Part shown: positions 26,615 through 36,069 of the stretch, piece after piece
Layout of the letters: each line of letters starts with the position of its first letter
Numbering within the stretch: the first letter of the stretch is position 1
Assembly: GCA_963778895.1 (NCBI GenBank)
Contig: CAVZVZ010000002.1
Span: forward strand, 1-64,000
Direction of reading: 5' to 3'
DNA: 64,000 nt
DNA from: CAVZVZ01 sp963778895
Lineage (GTDB): Bacteria; Actinomycetota; Acidimicrobiia; Acidimicrobiales; Acidimicrobilacustridaceae
Translations under genes and position numbers: made by a program
Notes under the pieces: model-generated
Database searches by the model: none
What the model was told of the DNA's origin: nothing
Seen by the model: only the letters and a program-made list of their open reading frames with translations

Positions 26615-27073
26615 ATGCCGAAGACGGTGCTCGACGGGATCGAGCAGGTCGAGGCGGCGGTGGGACGTCACCTCGGATACAGCGATTGGCTCGAGGTGAC
26701 CCAGGCTCGCATCGACGAGTTCGCTGACGCCACGGGAGACCACCAGTGGATTCATGTCGACCCGGCCCGGGCGGCCAAAGGGCCGTTCGGCGGGCCGATC
26801 GCGCACGGCTACCTCACCCTCGCGCTCTCGAATCTGTTCCTGCCCCAGATCGTCGACGTCCAGGGCTTCACCTCCGGGGTGAACTACGGCGCGGACAAGG
26901 TGCGCTTTCCGGCCCCGGTCCCAGCCGGCGCACGGGTTCGGGGCGGGGCCGAGCTGCTTTCCGCGGCCGGGATCGCGGGCGGGGTGCAGACGACCATGCG
27001 GATCACCATCGAGGTCGAGGGGTCGGCCAAGCCGGCCTGCGTCATCGACGCGGTCAGCCGCTATCTGGCTTAG
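26615..27073 (+). CDS. MaoC-like (R)-specific enoyl-CoA hydratase
   Basis: This 152-residue single hotdog-fold protein adds water to trans-enoyl-CoA. The hydratase motif DATGDHQWIHVDPARAAKG carries the catalytic Asp and His (about residues 37-42), followed by FGGPIAHGYLTLAL. It resembles short MaoC proteins such as NodN-type dehydratases. It diverges from the thiolase-like gene across a candidate operator and is followed after 3 bp by a membrane glycosyltransferase gene with which it may share a transcript. Confidence 0.88.
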   Translation: MPKTVLDGIEQVEAAVGRHLGYSDWLEVTQARIDEFADATGDHQWIHVDPARAAKGPFGGPIAHGYLTLALSNLFLPQIVDVQGFTSGVNYGADKVRFPAPVPAGARVRGGAELLSAAGIAGGVQTTMRITIEVEGSAKPACVIDAVSRYLA

Positions 27074-27076
27074 CTC

Positions 27077-28738
27077 GTGTCCGTGTCTGGTCCGGCGGAG
27101 ACCGGCGTGGTGGAGGACGACCCTGGTCGTCGTGATGACGACGGGTCGTGGCGGGCACCCGTAGGAGGGCCTCCTCTTCTTCGGCGCGCACCGCGTGCGG
27201 CCTTGGTGGTGTTCGTACTGGCGTCGCTCGGTGCCGTCGTCGTCTTCCTTCGAGCCGGCCGCGACCAGTGGTTCTTCCAGGACGAGTGGGACTTCCTGGT
27301 GCAGCGCCGACTGTCGGACCCCGTCGGCCTGTTGCACCCGCACTACGAGCACTGGACCACGTTGCCGATCGTCATCTATCGGGTCCTCTGGACGATGTTC
27401 GGCATTCGGAGCTATCTCCCGTACCAGCTGGTCGCGCTGGCGTTTCACCTGGGGGTCGCAACACTTCTCCTGATCGTGATGCGGCGGGCGGGGGTTTCCG
27501 TGTGGGTCGCGAGTCTCACGGCATCGGCGTTCGCGCTCTTCGGTTCCGGCAACGAGAACGTGGTGTTCGGGTTTCAGATCACGTTCACCGGCGCCCTCGG
27601 GTTCGGTTTGGTTCAGCTGGTGCTGGCCGGCCACGACGGACCCATCAGCCGGCGGGATTGGGTCGCGCTGGCCGCCGGACTGGCGGCGATCATGTGTGCC
27701 GGACCCGGTGTCGTGATGGTGCTGGTGGTCGGGATCGCCACATTGATCCGCCGCGGCTGGAAGGCGGCCGCCTTCCAAGTCGTGCCTCTCGCCGCGGTTT
27801 ACGGCATCTGGCTCGTGCTCTTCGGGGAGTCGTCCACGTTCGGGGGTCCTCCAGGGCCGGCTGGCCTCTGGGCGTTCGTGTGGCGAGGCACGAGTGAAAC
27901 CATCGCCAGCATCGCTCAGCTTCCCTTTGCCGGTTGGGTCTTCGCGGCCGTCGGCCTCGCGGGGGTGATCGTCGGGGGTTCGACCGGAGGGTGGCGCGCC
28001 TTCGCCGCGAGGGCAGCAGCACCCATCGCGCTCGTGCCGGGTGCGATCGTGTTCCTGTTCGTCACGGCTTGGGGCCGGGCCGCCTTCTACGGCACTGATC
28101 GGGCCACTGCGAGTCGATATCTCTACACGGTGGGGGCGATGTTGCTGCCCATCCTCGCAGTGGCCTTGTCGGCTCTGGCCGACCGATGGCCGAAGGTGTC
28201 GCCCGTGGTCGTCGTGCTCTTGCTCATCGGAATACCGGGCAACATCGCAGCCGCTGACGATCGGTCACCGCTGGTCAAAGGCAACGAGGCTTTTGTGTTG
28301 TCACTCCCGCAGGCCGACAACGCGCGTCAGGCGCCACCGGACTCGACCTTCGGACTCCTCATGACCGGTTTGAACCTGGGCTGGCTCCTGAACGGTGTCG
28401 ATCAAGGGCGCGTTCCCGCGCCCTCCAATCCGACGCCGTTGACCGTTGCCCGAGCACGCTTGGCGATCGCCTTCGAACAGGTGAACGAACCCGCGAGTGA
28501 TGAGAACTGCCGACGGCTGGACGGGCCCGTTCGGGTCGAACTCGCGGTCGGCGACCGGATCGGTCTGCAGGAAGGGGTAGTGGCGGTGAGCGATGCAGGC
28601 CAACAACCACCCATACCCGCGGCATCGTTCGATGCCGCCATCGGCGGCGACACCGTGGTGGTGCGGGCGCCCGCACCACCGACCATCTGGGCTCCCTCGC
28701 GACCGGGAGCGACCACCGTGGTCTGCGGCCTGCCCTGA
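27077..28738 (+). CDS. GT-C-fold membrane glycosyltransferase-like protein, copy A
   Basis: The 553-residue protein has a hydrophilic N-terminus, then about 10 transmembrane segments. The first luminal loop holds WFFQDEWDFLVQRRL, an acidic pair typical of GT-C glycosyltransferases that use polyprenyl-phosphate sugars, followed by HYEHWTTLPIVIYRVLW. The last 130 residues are hydrophilic and probably extracytoplasmic. A paralog with the same layout is at 31628. The GTG start at 27077 is 3 bp after the MaoC stop. Donor and acceptor are unknown. Confidence 0.68.
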   Translation: MSVSGPAETGVVEDDPGRRDDDGSWRAPVGGPPLLRRAPRAALVVFVLASLGAVVVFLRAGRDQWFFQDEWDFLVQRRLSDPVGLLHPHYEHWTTLPIVIYRVLWTMFGIRSYLPYQLVALAFHLGVATLLLIVMRRAGVSVWVASLTASAFALFGSGNENVVFGFQITFTGALGFGLVQLVLAGHDGPISRRDWVALAAGLAAIMCAGPGVVMVLVVGIATLIRRGWKAAAFQVVPLAAVYGIWLVLFGESSTFGGPPGPAGLWAFVWRGTSETIASIAQLPFAGWVFAAVGLAGVIVGGSTGGWRAFAARAAAPIALVPGAIVFLFVTAWGRAAFYGTDRATASRYLYTVGAMLLPILAVALSALADRWPKVSPVVVVLLLIGIPGNIAAADDRSPLVKGNEAFVLSLPQADNARQAPPDSTFGLLMTGLNLGWLLNGVDQGRVPAPSNPTPLTVARARLAIAFEQVNEPASDENCRRLDGPVRVELAVGDRIGLQEGVVAVSDAGQQPPIPAASFDAAIGGDTVVVRAPAPPTIWAPSRPGATTVVCGLP

Positions 28739-28837
28739 GCCCGTCGCGCCTGCTGCGCTCGAGGTCGAGCTCCCGACGGGTCGACCGGCGCCGCGAGGGC
28801 CACCTACGATCAGGGGCCGCGCAGCAGAAGGAAGGTC

Positions 28838-29527
28838 ATGGGATCTGATCGGAAAGCCTCGGACGAGGGCGACGAGCTGGCCCGGCTGTACAACCGGCGC
28901 TTCAGTGGAGACGAGCTCGTCGACAAAGGGGTTCTGTGGACGACCCTGTGCCAGTCCTTTCTCGATCCGTACATCCAACCGGGTGACACGGTGCTCGATC
29001 TCGGCGCCGGGCGTTGTGAGTTCATCAACACGGTGCACGCCAAACGCAAGATCGCGGTCGACCCGAATCCGCTGACGCTCGAGCAGGCGAACTCGGACGT
29101 CGAGGTGTTGCCGATCTTCTCGACGGATCTGGCGCCGATCGCCGACGGCGAGATCGACGTCGTCTTTACGTCGAACTTCCTCGAACACGTCGCCGACAAG
29201 GATGCGTTGCTGGCCACGCTGCACGAGTGCAGCCGCGTGTTGCGACCGAACGGCTGGATGCTGGTCTTGATGCCGAACGTGCGCTACCTGCCCGGGCGCT
29301 TCTGGGACTACCTCGACCATCACGTCCCGCTCACGCACGTCAGCCTGGTGGAAGCGCTGCAGCTCACTGGCTTCCGCGCCGAGCGCGTCATCCCGCGGTT
29401 CCTGCCGTACACGGTCAAGGACTCGCGCCTGCCCGTGCGGGCCGAGCTCATCGAGCTCTACCTTCGGCTGCCCCTGGCCTGGAAGATCTTCGGCCGCCAG
29501 ATGTTCGTGGCGGCTCGAAAAATCTGA
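28838..29527 (+). CDS. SAM-dependent methyltransferase
   Basis: This 229-residue class I methyltransferase shows motif I as VLDLGAGRCEFINT (about residue 50), the acidic motif II AVDPNPLTLEQAN, and EIDVVFTSNFLEHVADKD before RVLRPNGWMLVLMPN. This is the Methyltransf_11 pattern seen in small-molecule and cell-envelope glycan methylases. Its position after a membrane glycosyltransferase suggests a glycan role by inference. The stop codon lies inside the operator for the next gene. Confidence 0.82.
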   Translation: MGSDRKASDEGDELARLYNRRFSGDELVDKGVLWTTLCQSFLDPYIQPGDTVLDLGAGRCEFINTVHAKRKIAVDPNPLTLEQANSDVEVLPIFSTDLAPIADGEIDVVFTSNFLEHVADKDALLATLHECSRVLRPNGWMLVLMPNVRYLPGRFWDYLDHHVPLTHVSLVEALQLTGFRAERVIPRFLPYTVKDSRLPVRAELIELYLRLPLAWKIFGRQMFVAARKI

Positions 29528-29538
29528 CGCGTCGTCAG
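29524..29538. promoter_or_regulatory. Catabolic operator upstream of fadE30-like gene
   Basis: CTGACGCGTCGTCAG is one of eight copies of CTGACG-N3-CGTCAG. It overlaps the methyltransferase stop codon and ends 19 bp before the acyl-CoA dehydrogenase ATG. Confidence 0.7.
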
Positions 29539-29557
29539 GTGTACGCTGCCCGGTCGC

Positions 29558-30745
29558 ATGGATCTGCAGCTCACTGCCGAACAAGAGTCGTTCCGCCAGG
29601 ACGTACGTGATTACCTCGAGGACTTGCTCGCCGGCGACTTCGCCGCGGTGCGGGGCCGTGGTGGGCCCGGCGACGAGCACTCCTGCTTCGACGAGCGCCT
29701 GGCGTGGGAGCGCCGCCTCGGCGCCGATGGGTGGACGTGCGTCGGGTGGCCCGAGGAGTTCGGCGGGCGTGAACTTCCCCTCGACATGCAGGTCATCTTC
29801 TACGAGGAGTACGCACGCGCGGGCGGCCCGGGGCGGCTAGGCCACATCGGCGAGGGTTTGATCGGTCCCACGCTCATCCACTTCGGTTCGACGGAGCAGC
29901 AGGATCGATTTCTGCCTCAGATCCGGCTGGGTGAGGAGCTGTGGTGCCAGGGGTACTCCGAACCCAACGCTGGTAGTGACTTGGCGAACATCCAGACGCG
30001 GGCGGACCGAGACGGCGATCGCTGGCTCATCAACGGGCAGAAGGTATGGACTTCGAACGCGCACTGGAGCGACTGGTGTTTCGTGTTGGCGCGAACGGAC
30101 CGCGACGCGCCCAAGCACAAGGGCATCTCGTTCTTGTTGGTGCGCATGGACGCGCCCGGAATCGAGATGCGCCCGATCGTGCAGATCACCGGCACGTCGG
30201 AGTTCAACGAGGTGTTCTTCACGGACACGCCCACGCCCGCTGATCTCGTCGTCGGGGGGGTGAACAACGGCTGGCGGGTGGCGATGGGACTTCTCGCGTA
30301 CGAGCGGGGGGCCTCGACGCTCGGCCAGCAGTTCGGGTTCCTGCGGGAGTTCGAAGCTGTGCTCGCCGCCGTCCGTTCGAACGGTCGGGCGATCGACCCC
30401 GCTGTGCGGCAGCGGCTGAGCGCGGTCTGGTCGCGTCTGCAGATCATGCGGTGGAACAGCTTGCGGATGCTCACGACTGCGGATCGTCCCGAGCTGAGCG
30501 GTCCGTCCTACATCGCGAAGCTCTACTGGGCGAGCCTGCACCGTGACATCGGGGAGCTCGCCTTGGACGTGCTGGGTGCGCCCGGAGATGTCTGCGAGTC
30601 GTACCCGTATGAGCTGGCCGACGCACAACGCTTGTTCCTCTACACACGAGCCGACACGATCTACGGCGGGTCGAACGAGATCCAGCGCAACATCATCGGC
30701 GAGCGGGCACTCGGCCTGCCGCCCGAACCGAAGGTGGCGAACTGA
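29558..30745 (+). CDS. fadE30: Acyl-CoA dehydrogenase, FadE30-like
   Basis: FadE30 desaturates a CoA thioester of the last two steroid rings in mycobacterial cholesterol catabolism. The 395-residue product has the flavin-binding WCQGYSEPNAGSDLANIQ (about residue 130), QKVWTSNAHWSDWCFVLART, the segment RPIVQITGTSEFNEVFF, and a C-terminal DTIYGGSNEIQRNIIGER. These match my recollection of Rv3560c closely. The SDR gene that follows is the IpdF counterpart and overlaps by one base, the same partnership as Rv3559c/Rv3560c. The operator lies immediately upstream. Confidence 0.85.
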   Translation: MDLQLTAEQESFRQDVRDYLEDLLAGDFAAVRGRGGPGDEHSCFDERLAWERRLGADGWTCVGWPEEFGGRELPLDMQVIFYEEYARAGGPGRLGHIGEGLIGPTLIHFGSTEQQDRFLPQIRLGEELWCQGYSEPNAGSDLANIQTRADRDGDRWLINGQKVWTSNAHWSDWCFVLARTDRDAPKHKGISFLLVRMDAPGIEMRPIVQITGTSEFNEVFFTDTPTPADLVVGGVNNGWRVAMGLLAYERGASTLGQQFGFLREFEAVLAAVRSNGRAIDPAVRQRLSAVWSRLQIMRWNSLRMLTTADRPELSGPSYIAKLYWASLHRDIGELALDVLGAPGDVCESYPYELADAQRLFLYTRADTIYGGSNEIQRNIIGERALGLPPEPKVAN

Positions 30746-31527
30746 TGGCATCCGATCCGCCCGACTACGTCCCGGGCCACGGCTTGCTCGAGGACAAGGC
30801 CGTTGTCGTGACCGCGGCCGCAGGTACGGGCATCGGGTTTGCCGTCGCGCGCAAGTGTCTCGAAGAAGGCGCACGCGTCGTGATCAGCGACATTCACGAA
30901 CGGCGACTGAACGAGGCGGCCGATCAACTGGCCGCGCTCGTGGGCGACCGCCCTCCGATCGTGTTGTGCAACGTGACCGTCGAGGACGACGTGCAATCGT
31001 TGTTCGCGACGGCGATCGCCGAGCTGGGTCACGTCGACGTCGTGATGAACAATGCAGGCCTCGGCGGTACCGCGCGCTTGGTCGACATGACCGACGAGCA
31101 GTGGTCATCCGTCATCGACGTCACGTTGAACGGCACGTTTCGTGCGACGCGTGCGGCCCTCCGCCACATGATCGAGCGAGGTAGTGGTGTCATCGTCAAC
31201 AACGCCTCGGTGCTCGGCTGGCGGGCCCAGGACAGCCAGGCCCACTACGCCGCGGCCAAGGCCGGAGTGATGGCGCTCACCCGCTGCGCCGCCATCGAGG
31301 CCGCCGACTCCGGAGTGAGGGTCAACGCGGTCGCACCAAGCTTGGCCATGCACCCGTTCCTCGCCAAGGTGACGAGCGACGAGCTGTTGGAGGAACTGGC
31401 AGCGCGCGAAGCCTTCGGTCGAGGTGCCGAGCCATGGGAGGTCGCCAACGTGATGGTGTTCCTCGCCAGCGACTACTCGTCGTACATGACGGGCGAGGTC
31501 GTCGCCGTCAGCAGCCAGCACCCGTAG
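30745..31527 (+). CDS. ipdF: SDR dehydrogenase, IpdF-like
   Basis: IpdF oxidises the 5-hydroxy group of the HIP-CoA intermediate in steroid C/D-ring degradation. The 260-residue SDR has the cofactor loop TAAAGTGIGFAVARK, NNAGLGG, catalytic Ser in NNASVLGWRAQ, and Tyr/Lys in HYAAAKAGVMALTRC. The C-terminus SSYMTGEVVAVSSQHP is nearly the same as I recall for Rv3559c. It overlaps the FadE30-like gene by one base (TGATGG), so the two are translationally coupled. Confidence 0.85.
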   Translation: MASDPPDYVPGHGLLEDKAVVVTAAAGTGIGFAVARKCLEEGARVVISDIHERRLNEAADQLAALVGDRPPIVLCNVTVEDDVQSLFATAIAELGHVDVVMNNAGLGGTARLVDMTDEQWSSVIDVTLNGTFRATRAALRHMIERGSGVIVNNASVLGWRAQDSQAHYAAAKAGVMALTRCAAIEAADSGVRVNAVAPSLAMHPFLAKVTSDELLEELAAREAFGRGAEPWEVANVMVFLASDYSSYMTGEVVAVSSQHP

Positions 31528-31627
31528 GCCACCCCCGCGTCTCGGCTCGGCGGAAAGTCTCCGCCGTTCGCTCGACAATCCTCCTGGGTCTGTATCGCTG
31601 CGTCGACCGCCGTGGAACACTCACCTC

Positions 31628-33279
31628 GTGCCAGAGCTCCTCGAAACCGCTGAGGAACCGCGGAGCGCAGCACACGACGAGGAGAGCGAGGCCTTTCTCC
31701 TCGATCGGGCCCCGGGCGTTGCGTTGTGGGTGTTCATCGCCGTCGAGGCAGTAGGTCTGGTGTTCTACCTCTACGCCGGTCGCTCGCGGTGGTTCTTCCA
31801 CGATGAGTGGCGCTATCTGATCAGCCGCGATGGCGGCGACCTCAGCAGCCTGTTGAAGGCCGACGGCGAGCACTGGACGACGCTGCCGGTTCTCACCTAT
31901 CGAGTGCTCTTCAACGTCTTCGGTATCAACAGCTACCGCCCCTACCAGCTGATCTCGATCTCGCTTCACCTCGCCACTGCGGCACTCCTGCGAGTCGTCA
32001 TGCGGCGCGCCGGTGTGAGCGCGTGGGTAGCCACCCTGGTGGCGGTCGTCTTCGTTCTGTTCGGGTCGGGCGATGAGAACATCGTTCGGGCTTTCCAGAT
32101 GACCTTCGTCGGGGCGCTCGTGTTCGGCTTGGCGAGCCTGATCTTGGCCACTCACGGGGGACCGATAGGCCGTCGTGATGTCGTCGCCCTTGTGTTCGGG
32201 CTCCTCGCGCTCATGTGTTCGGGGGTCGGGGTGGCGATGGTTGCGGCGGTGGCCGCCGCGGTCCTGATCGCGCGGGGGTGGCGCGTCGCGTGCCTCTACG
32301 CGTTCCCTCTCGCTTTTTTGTACCTGCTGTGGTGGTCGGCGTACGCGCGAGATGTCACCCATCGGCCGGTGACCGTGAGGGAGATGACGTCGTTCTCATT
32401 CAGCCAAGTACGGGAGACCTTCTCCGCGATGGGCCACCTGAGGGGCGTCGGGCTCGTGCTCGTCGTCGTCACCGCCGGGGGTCTGGTGCTGGCGTGGCGA
32501 AACGCCGGCCGCGCCGTCGTTCGCCGGCGGGCCGCCGGTCCGGCCGGCCTTCTGTTCGGACTCGTCGTGTTCGTGGGCCTGACGGCGTGGAGCCGGGCGG
32601 GCAACGTAGCGGCGCTCGCCGCGCCCAGCCGCTATCTCCACGTCGTCGCCGCCCTGGTGGTGCCCGCCGTGGCTGTCGCAGTCGACGCGCTGCTTCGGCG
32701 ATGGCTCTTGCTCACGCCCGTTGCCGTAGCCCTGCTCCTGGTCGGCGTACCCGGCAATCTCCGCATCTCGTGGGACCAGACCGGTCAAGGGCGGGGCGAG
32801 CGCTCCGACCGAGCGGTCTACCTCGCGTTCCCCCAGATTCCCGAGGCGGCGGGCGCAGACGATTGGGTCCGGCCCGACCCCACTTCGGCCTCCGAGCTCA
32901 CGATGGGTTGGCTGAGGGACGGGATCGCGAACGGTCGGGTCCCGGTGCCCGCGACGATCGCTCCGACGGGTAGCCGCCGACGCGCGTTTTCGCCTTTCCC
33001 TGCAGTTGAGCGACGACGACACGCTCGTTGAGCGGCTGCTCACCCGTGGGCAAGCGTCAGACCCTTCATCTCGACGAAGGCCAGTCGGTGGGTGTCCGCG
33101 GTTCGGTGCGTGTGACCGATGCGACGGCGACGGGCGACGATCGACGTACTCCGCTGGTCTTCAAGGGCGGAACCGGGAGGGCGTTGCAGGCCTACCGCGG
33201 ACCGCTCGACCTGATCGTGACGCCGTTCGACAACTATCCGCCACCGCAACTGTGCACGGTGGTCCAGAACCAGAAGTAG
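31628..33279 (+). CDS. GT-C-fold membrane glycosyltransferase-like protein, copy B (two frameshifts)
   Basis: A paralog of the gene at 27077, sharing WFFHDEWRYLISR, GEHWTTLPVLTYRVLFNVFG and MRRAGVSAWVATL. It has about 10 membrane segments and a hydrophilic C-terminal domain. The frame shifts by +1 near 32976 and again near 33046. Corrected, the tail reads ARFRLSLQLSDDDTLVERLL, then HLDEGQSVGVRGSVRV, and ends CTVVQNQK, parallel to copy A. The GTG at 31628 is the likely start. The two copies bracket the methyltransferase, fadE30 and ipdF genes. Confidence 0.65.
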
Positions 33280-33294
33280 ACCCGCCGGTCGGCC

Positions 33295-34494
33295 TCAGCG
33301 CTTCAGGATCACCGACGAGCCGTGCCCGAACAGCCCCTGGTTGACGGTGAGTCCCACACGAGCGCCCTCGACCTGTCGGTCACCCGCGTCACCGCGGAGT
33401 TGCCACGCGACCTCGCACACCTGGGCGATCGCTTGCGCGGGAACCGCTTCGCCGAAGCATCCGAGACCGCCGCTCGGGTTCACGGGGATGCGGCCGCCGA
33501 TCGTGGTCGAACCGTCGTTGAGCAGCTTCTCGGCGTCACCGGGCGGGCACAGGCCGATGTTCTCGTACCAGTCCAGCTCGAGCGCGGACGACAGGTCGTA
33601 CACCTCGGCCAAGTCGAGGTCGTCGGGGCCCAAGCCGGCCTCTTCGTACGCCGCCGCGGCGATGGCATCGCGAAACGGCCGGTCCGGGGGCGACACGGCC
33701 GCGGCCGAGTCGGTTGCGATGTCGGGCATCTCGACGATCGTCTGAGGGAACGACGGCGTGACCGTCGAGATGGCGGCCACGGTGACCGGATTGGTCGTGT
33801 GCCGGCGCGCGTAGTCCATGCTCGTCAGCACGATGGCCGCGCCGCCGTCACTCGTCGCGCAGATCTCGAGGAGCCGAAGCGGGTCGGCGACCATCGGCGA
33901 CGCGAGGATCTCGTCGACCGAGAAGTCCTTTTGGTATCGCGCGTTCTCGTTGGTGAGCCCGTGCTTCGCGTTCTTGGCCCGCACCTTCGCGAAGTCGGCC
34001 TCGGTTGCTCCGAAGAGCTCCATGCGGCGCCGCGCGTAGAGCGCGAAGTACGTGGGGTTGGTCGCGCCGAGCAGCCGGAAGCGGAGCCAGTCGGGATCGT
34101 CGGGGCGATCGCCGTCCTGCGGTGCGAAGAAGCCTTTGGGGCTGGTGTCGGCGCCGACCACGAGCGCAACCTCACAGAAGCCGGCGAGGATCTGCGTGCG
34201 CGCGATGTTGAGCGCTTGCGCGCCGGAGGCGCAGGCGGCGTAGCAACTCGCGACGCGATTGCCCTTCCAGCCGAGCGCCTGGCTGAACGTGGCGCCCGCG
34301 ATGTAGCCGGGATAGCCCTGACGCATCGTGTCGGCGCCGGCGACGAACTCGATGTCACGCCACTGCAGGCCGGCGTCGGCGATCGCCCGTTGCGCGGCGT
34401 CGACGCCGTACTCGATGAAGTTGCGTCCCCATTTGCCCCAGGGATGCATGCCGACGCCCAGGACGGCGACCTCTTTGTCGGTCGCGGTGCTCAT
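33295..34494 (-). CDS. Ltp3-like thiolase/lipid-transfer protein
   Basis: The 399-residue protein retains the thiolase nucleophile in CYAACASGAQALNIAR (about residue 87), unlike the other thiolase-like genes here. It also has VNPSGGLGCFGEAVPAQ and the C-terminal NQGLFGHGSSVILKR. The N-terminus VAVLGVGMHPWGKWGRNF matches my recollection of Rv3523 (Ltp3) of the cholesterol locus. Its ATG overlaps the stop of the DUF35 gene (ATGA), a pairing typical of thiolase/DUF35 complexes in which the DUF35 protein binds CoA or stabilises the thiolase. Confidence 0.85.
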   Translation of the reverse strand: MSTATDKEVAVLGVGMHPWGKWGRNFIEYGVDAAQRAIADAGLQWRDIEFVAGADTMRQGYPGYIAGATFSQALGWKGNRVASCYAACASGAQALNIARTQILAGFCEVALVVGADTSPKGFFAPQDGDRPDDPDWLRFRLLGATNPTYFALYARRRMELFGATEADFAKVRAKNAKHGLTNENARYQKDFSVDEILASPMVADPLRLLEICATSDGGAAIVLTSMDYARRHTTNPVTVAAISTVTPSFPQTIVEMPDIATDSAAAVSPPDRPFRDAIAAAAYEEAGLGPDDLDLAEVYDLSSALELDWYENIGLCPPGDAEKLLNDGSTTIGGRIPVNPSGGLGCFGEAVPAQAIAQVCEVAWQLRGDAGDRQVEGARVGLTVNQGLFGHGSSVILKR

Positions 34495-34953
34495 CGGCCC
34501 GCCTCCGACTCGATCGGACGCCATTTCCACACGGTGTACTCGTGGTCGTCGTCCTCGAACAGCGTGTCGATGACGAGCTCGACCGATTGTCCGGCGTGCA
34601 GGTCGCCGACCTCGACGCCGTTCACGACCTGACCGAGGACGACCATCTTCTCCTTCTCGAGCTGCACGGCGGCGATGGTGAACGGCTCGAAGGGATCGGT
34701 TGTCGGTACGTACGGTGGTGGTGGCTGGTAGCACGGCATTCGTGAACGACCAGATCGTTCCCGTGCGACTCAGCGGGACGTCCTCGAACTCACGGCCGAG
34801 GCAATCCGGGTTCTTGCACAGGTAGGTCTGGCGCGGGAAGAAGTAGCTGCCGCAGCTCGTGCAACGGGTGCCGATCAACGCCGGCGGGTCGGTGTCGGTC
34901 GTGAACCATCCCTCGACCGCAGGTACTCGTGTCTTGTTCGTCACGGACGGCAA
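34491..34953 (-). CDS. DUF35 zinc-ribbon/OB-fold acyl-CoA-binding protein (frameshifted)
   Basis: The protein has a rubredoxin-like zinc ribbon, CTSCGSYFFPRQTYLCKNPDC (two CxxC-type pairs), followed by an OB fold. Near 34734 one extra base shifts the frame. Without it the sequence runs SFTNACYQPPPPYVPTTDP, the proline-rich crossing typical of the family, then VELVIDTLFEDDDHEYTVW. It overlaps the downstream thiolase gene by 4 bp and should form a complex with it. The operator at 34976 is 22 bp upstream of the ATG. Confidence 0.82.
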
Positions 34954-36035
34954 CGGTAGCCGAGGACCTCCTGATCTGACGACCCGTCAGTTCCGGCTCG
35001 AGACGCTCAGCCGAGGGCTTGGCGGCGTCGACGGCGTCGGCCGACTCGCGCCGAAGACCCAGCGCACCGAGCTCGTCGATGGCCCGGTCGTACACCGCTC
35101 GCGCCGCGACCGTGTGCCCACGTGTGTCGGCGAGCCGCGCCTCGGCGAGCCGAGCGACGGCCAAGGCCGGCATGGTGTCGAGCGCGTTGAACTGCTCGAC
35201 GGCGGCGAGCACCGGCGCCTCGGCTCGTTCGACGTCGCCCTCCTCGCGCCAGACGACCGAACATGCCAGTTGGTGTTGCGCGGTTGCGTAGCTCCGGCGT
35301 GACTGGGTAGCCGGCACCGCGACCTCGAGCAGGTAGCGCTCCGCCGTCATCGGGTCGCCCGCCTCGGCCAACAGGCGCGCCAGCGTGGTCAGCAGGACGG
35401 TGGCCTGTTGGTTCGCCCACTGTTGGCGATCGTCGCCCGCCGGTGCGCCGAGCCGGCCGGCCACGTCATCGGCGAGGACCACGGCCTCGCGAAGCCGGCC
35501 TTGCGCGGCGAGCACCAACGCTCGGTCGGCCTCGACGACGGCCTCGGCCACTTCGCTGCGCGCTCGGCGAGCGAGATCGGCCGCCGCGTTCACCAGGAAT
35601 GCCGTGTCGTCGAACCGCGCAGTGGGCCGCGGCCAGGAACAGCTGACCTCGCGTGGCTGCGAGCCGGCTGTCGAGTGGCTGCTCCGGGAGCGCGAGCCAG
35701 TCGAGGTACAGCGCGGCGCGATCCCACTGACCCAGCAGGACATAGGTGTCGGCGAGGGCGCGATGGAACCAGTGCGCGCCGCGTAGCTCGTGTTCTGATG
35801 CCGTGTCGCGCATGGCACCGAGACCCTGTTCGAGCCACGCCACGGCGTCGCGGTAGTGCTCGACGCTGAGCAACGCGCCGCCGATGAGCACCGTCGCCGC
35901 CGGAACGAACGCCTGCTGTTTGGCGTCGCTCTCGAGCGCCGAGATGGCGTCCTCGCCCGTGGCCAGCACCTCGCGGTAGTCGCGTCGCTCGAAGGCGAAT
36001 CGGAGATCACGGAAGACGGAGCCGGCGACGGGCAC
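34790..36035 (-). CDS. Helical repeat (TPR-like) protein, frameshifted, C-terminal end uncertain
   Basis: The N-terminus (MPVAGSVFRDLRFAFERRDY) and the rest (FDDTAFLVNAAADLARRARS onward) are in different frames, joined by dropping one base near 35616. The whole is alanine- and leucine-rich with regular helical spacing (RLREAVVLADDVAGRL, AVARLAEARLADTRGHTVAA), resembling tetratricopeptide or transcriptional-activator repeat domains. The reading frame runs to 34790, through the operator and into the start of the DUF35 gene. The genuine end is more likely near 34990, with another frame error. No function is assigned. Confidence 0.5.
34976..34990. promoter_or_regulatory. Catabolic operator upstream of DUF35-Ltp3-like operon
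   Basis: CTGACGACCCGTCAG, a copy of the shared 15-bp palindrome, lies 22 bp before the start of the DUF35 gene on the minus strand. Confidence 0.7.
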
Positions 36036-36069
36036 GGTTCTTGTCTATCCGGGTCGCTGGCCGAAGCGG

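Noticed and set aside
26586..27778. Long antisense open frame over the MaoC and GT-C genes
   Set aside because: No motif or start signal, and it contradicts two well-supported plus-strand genes.
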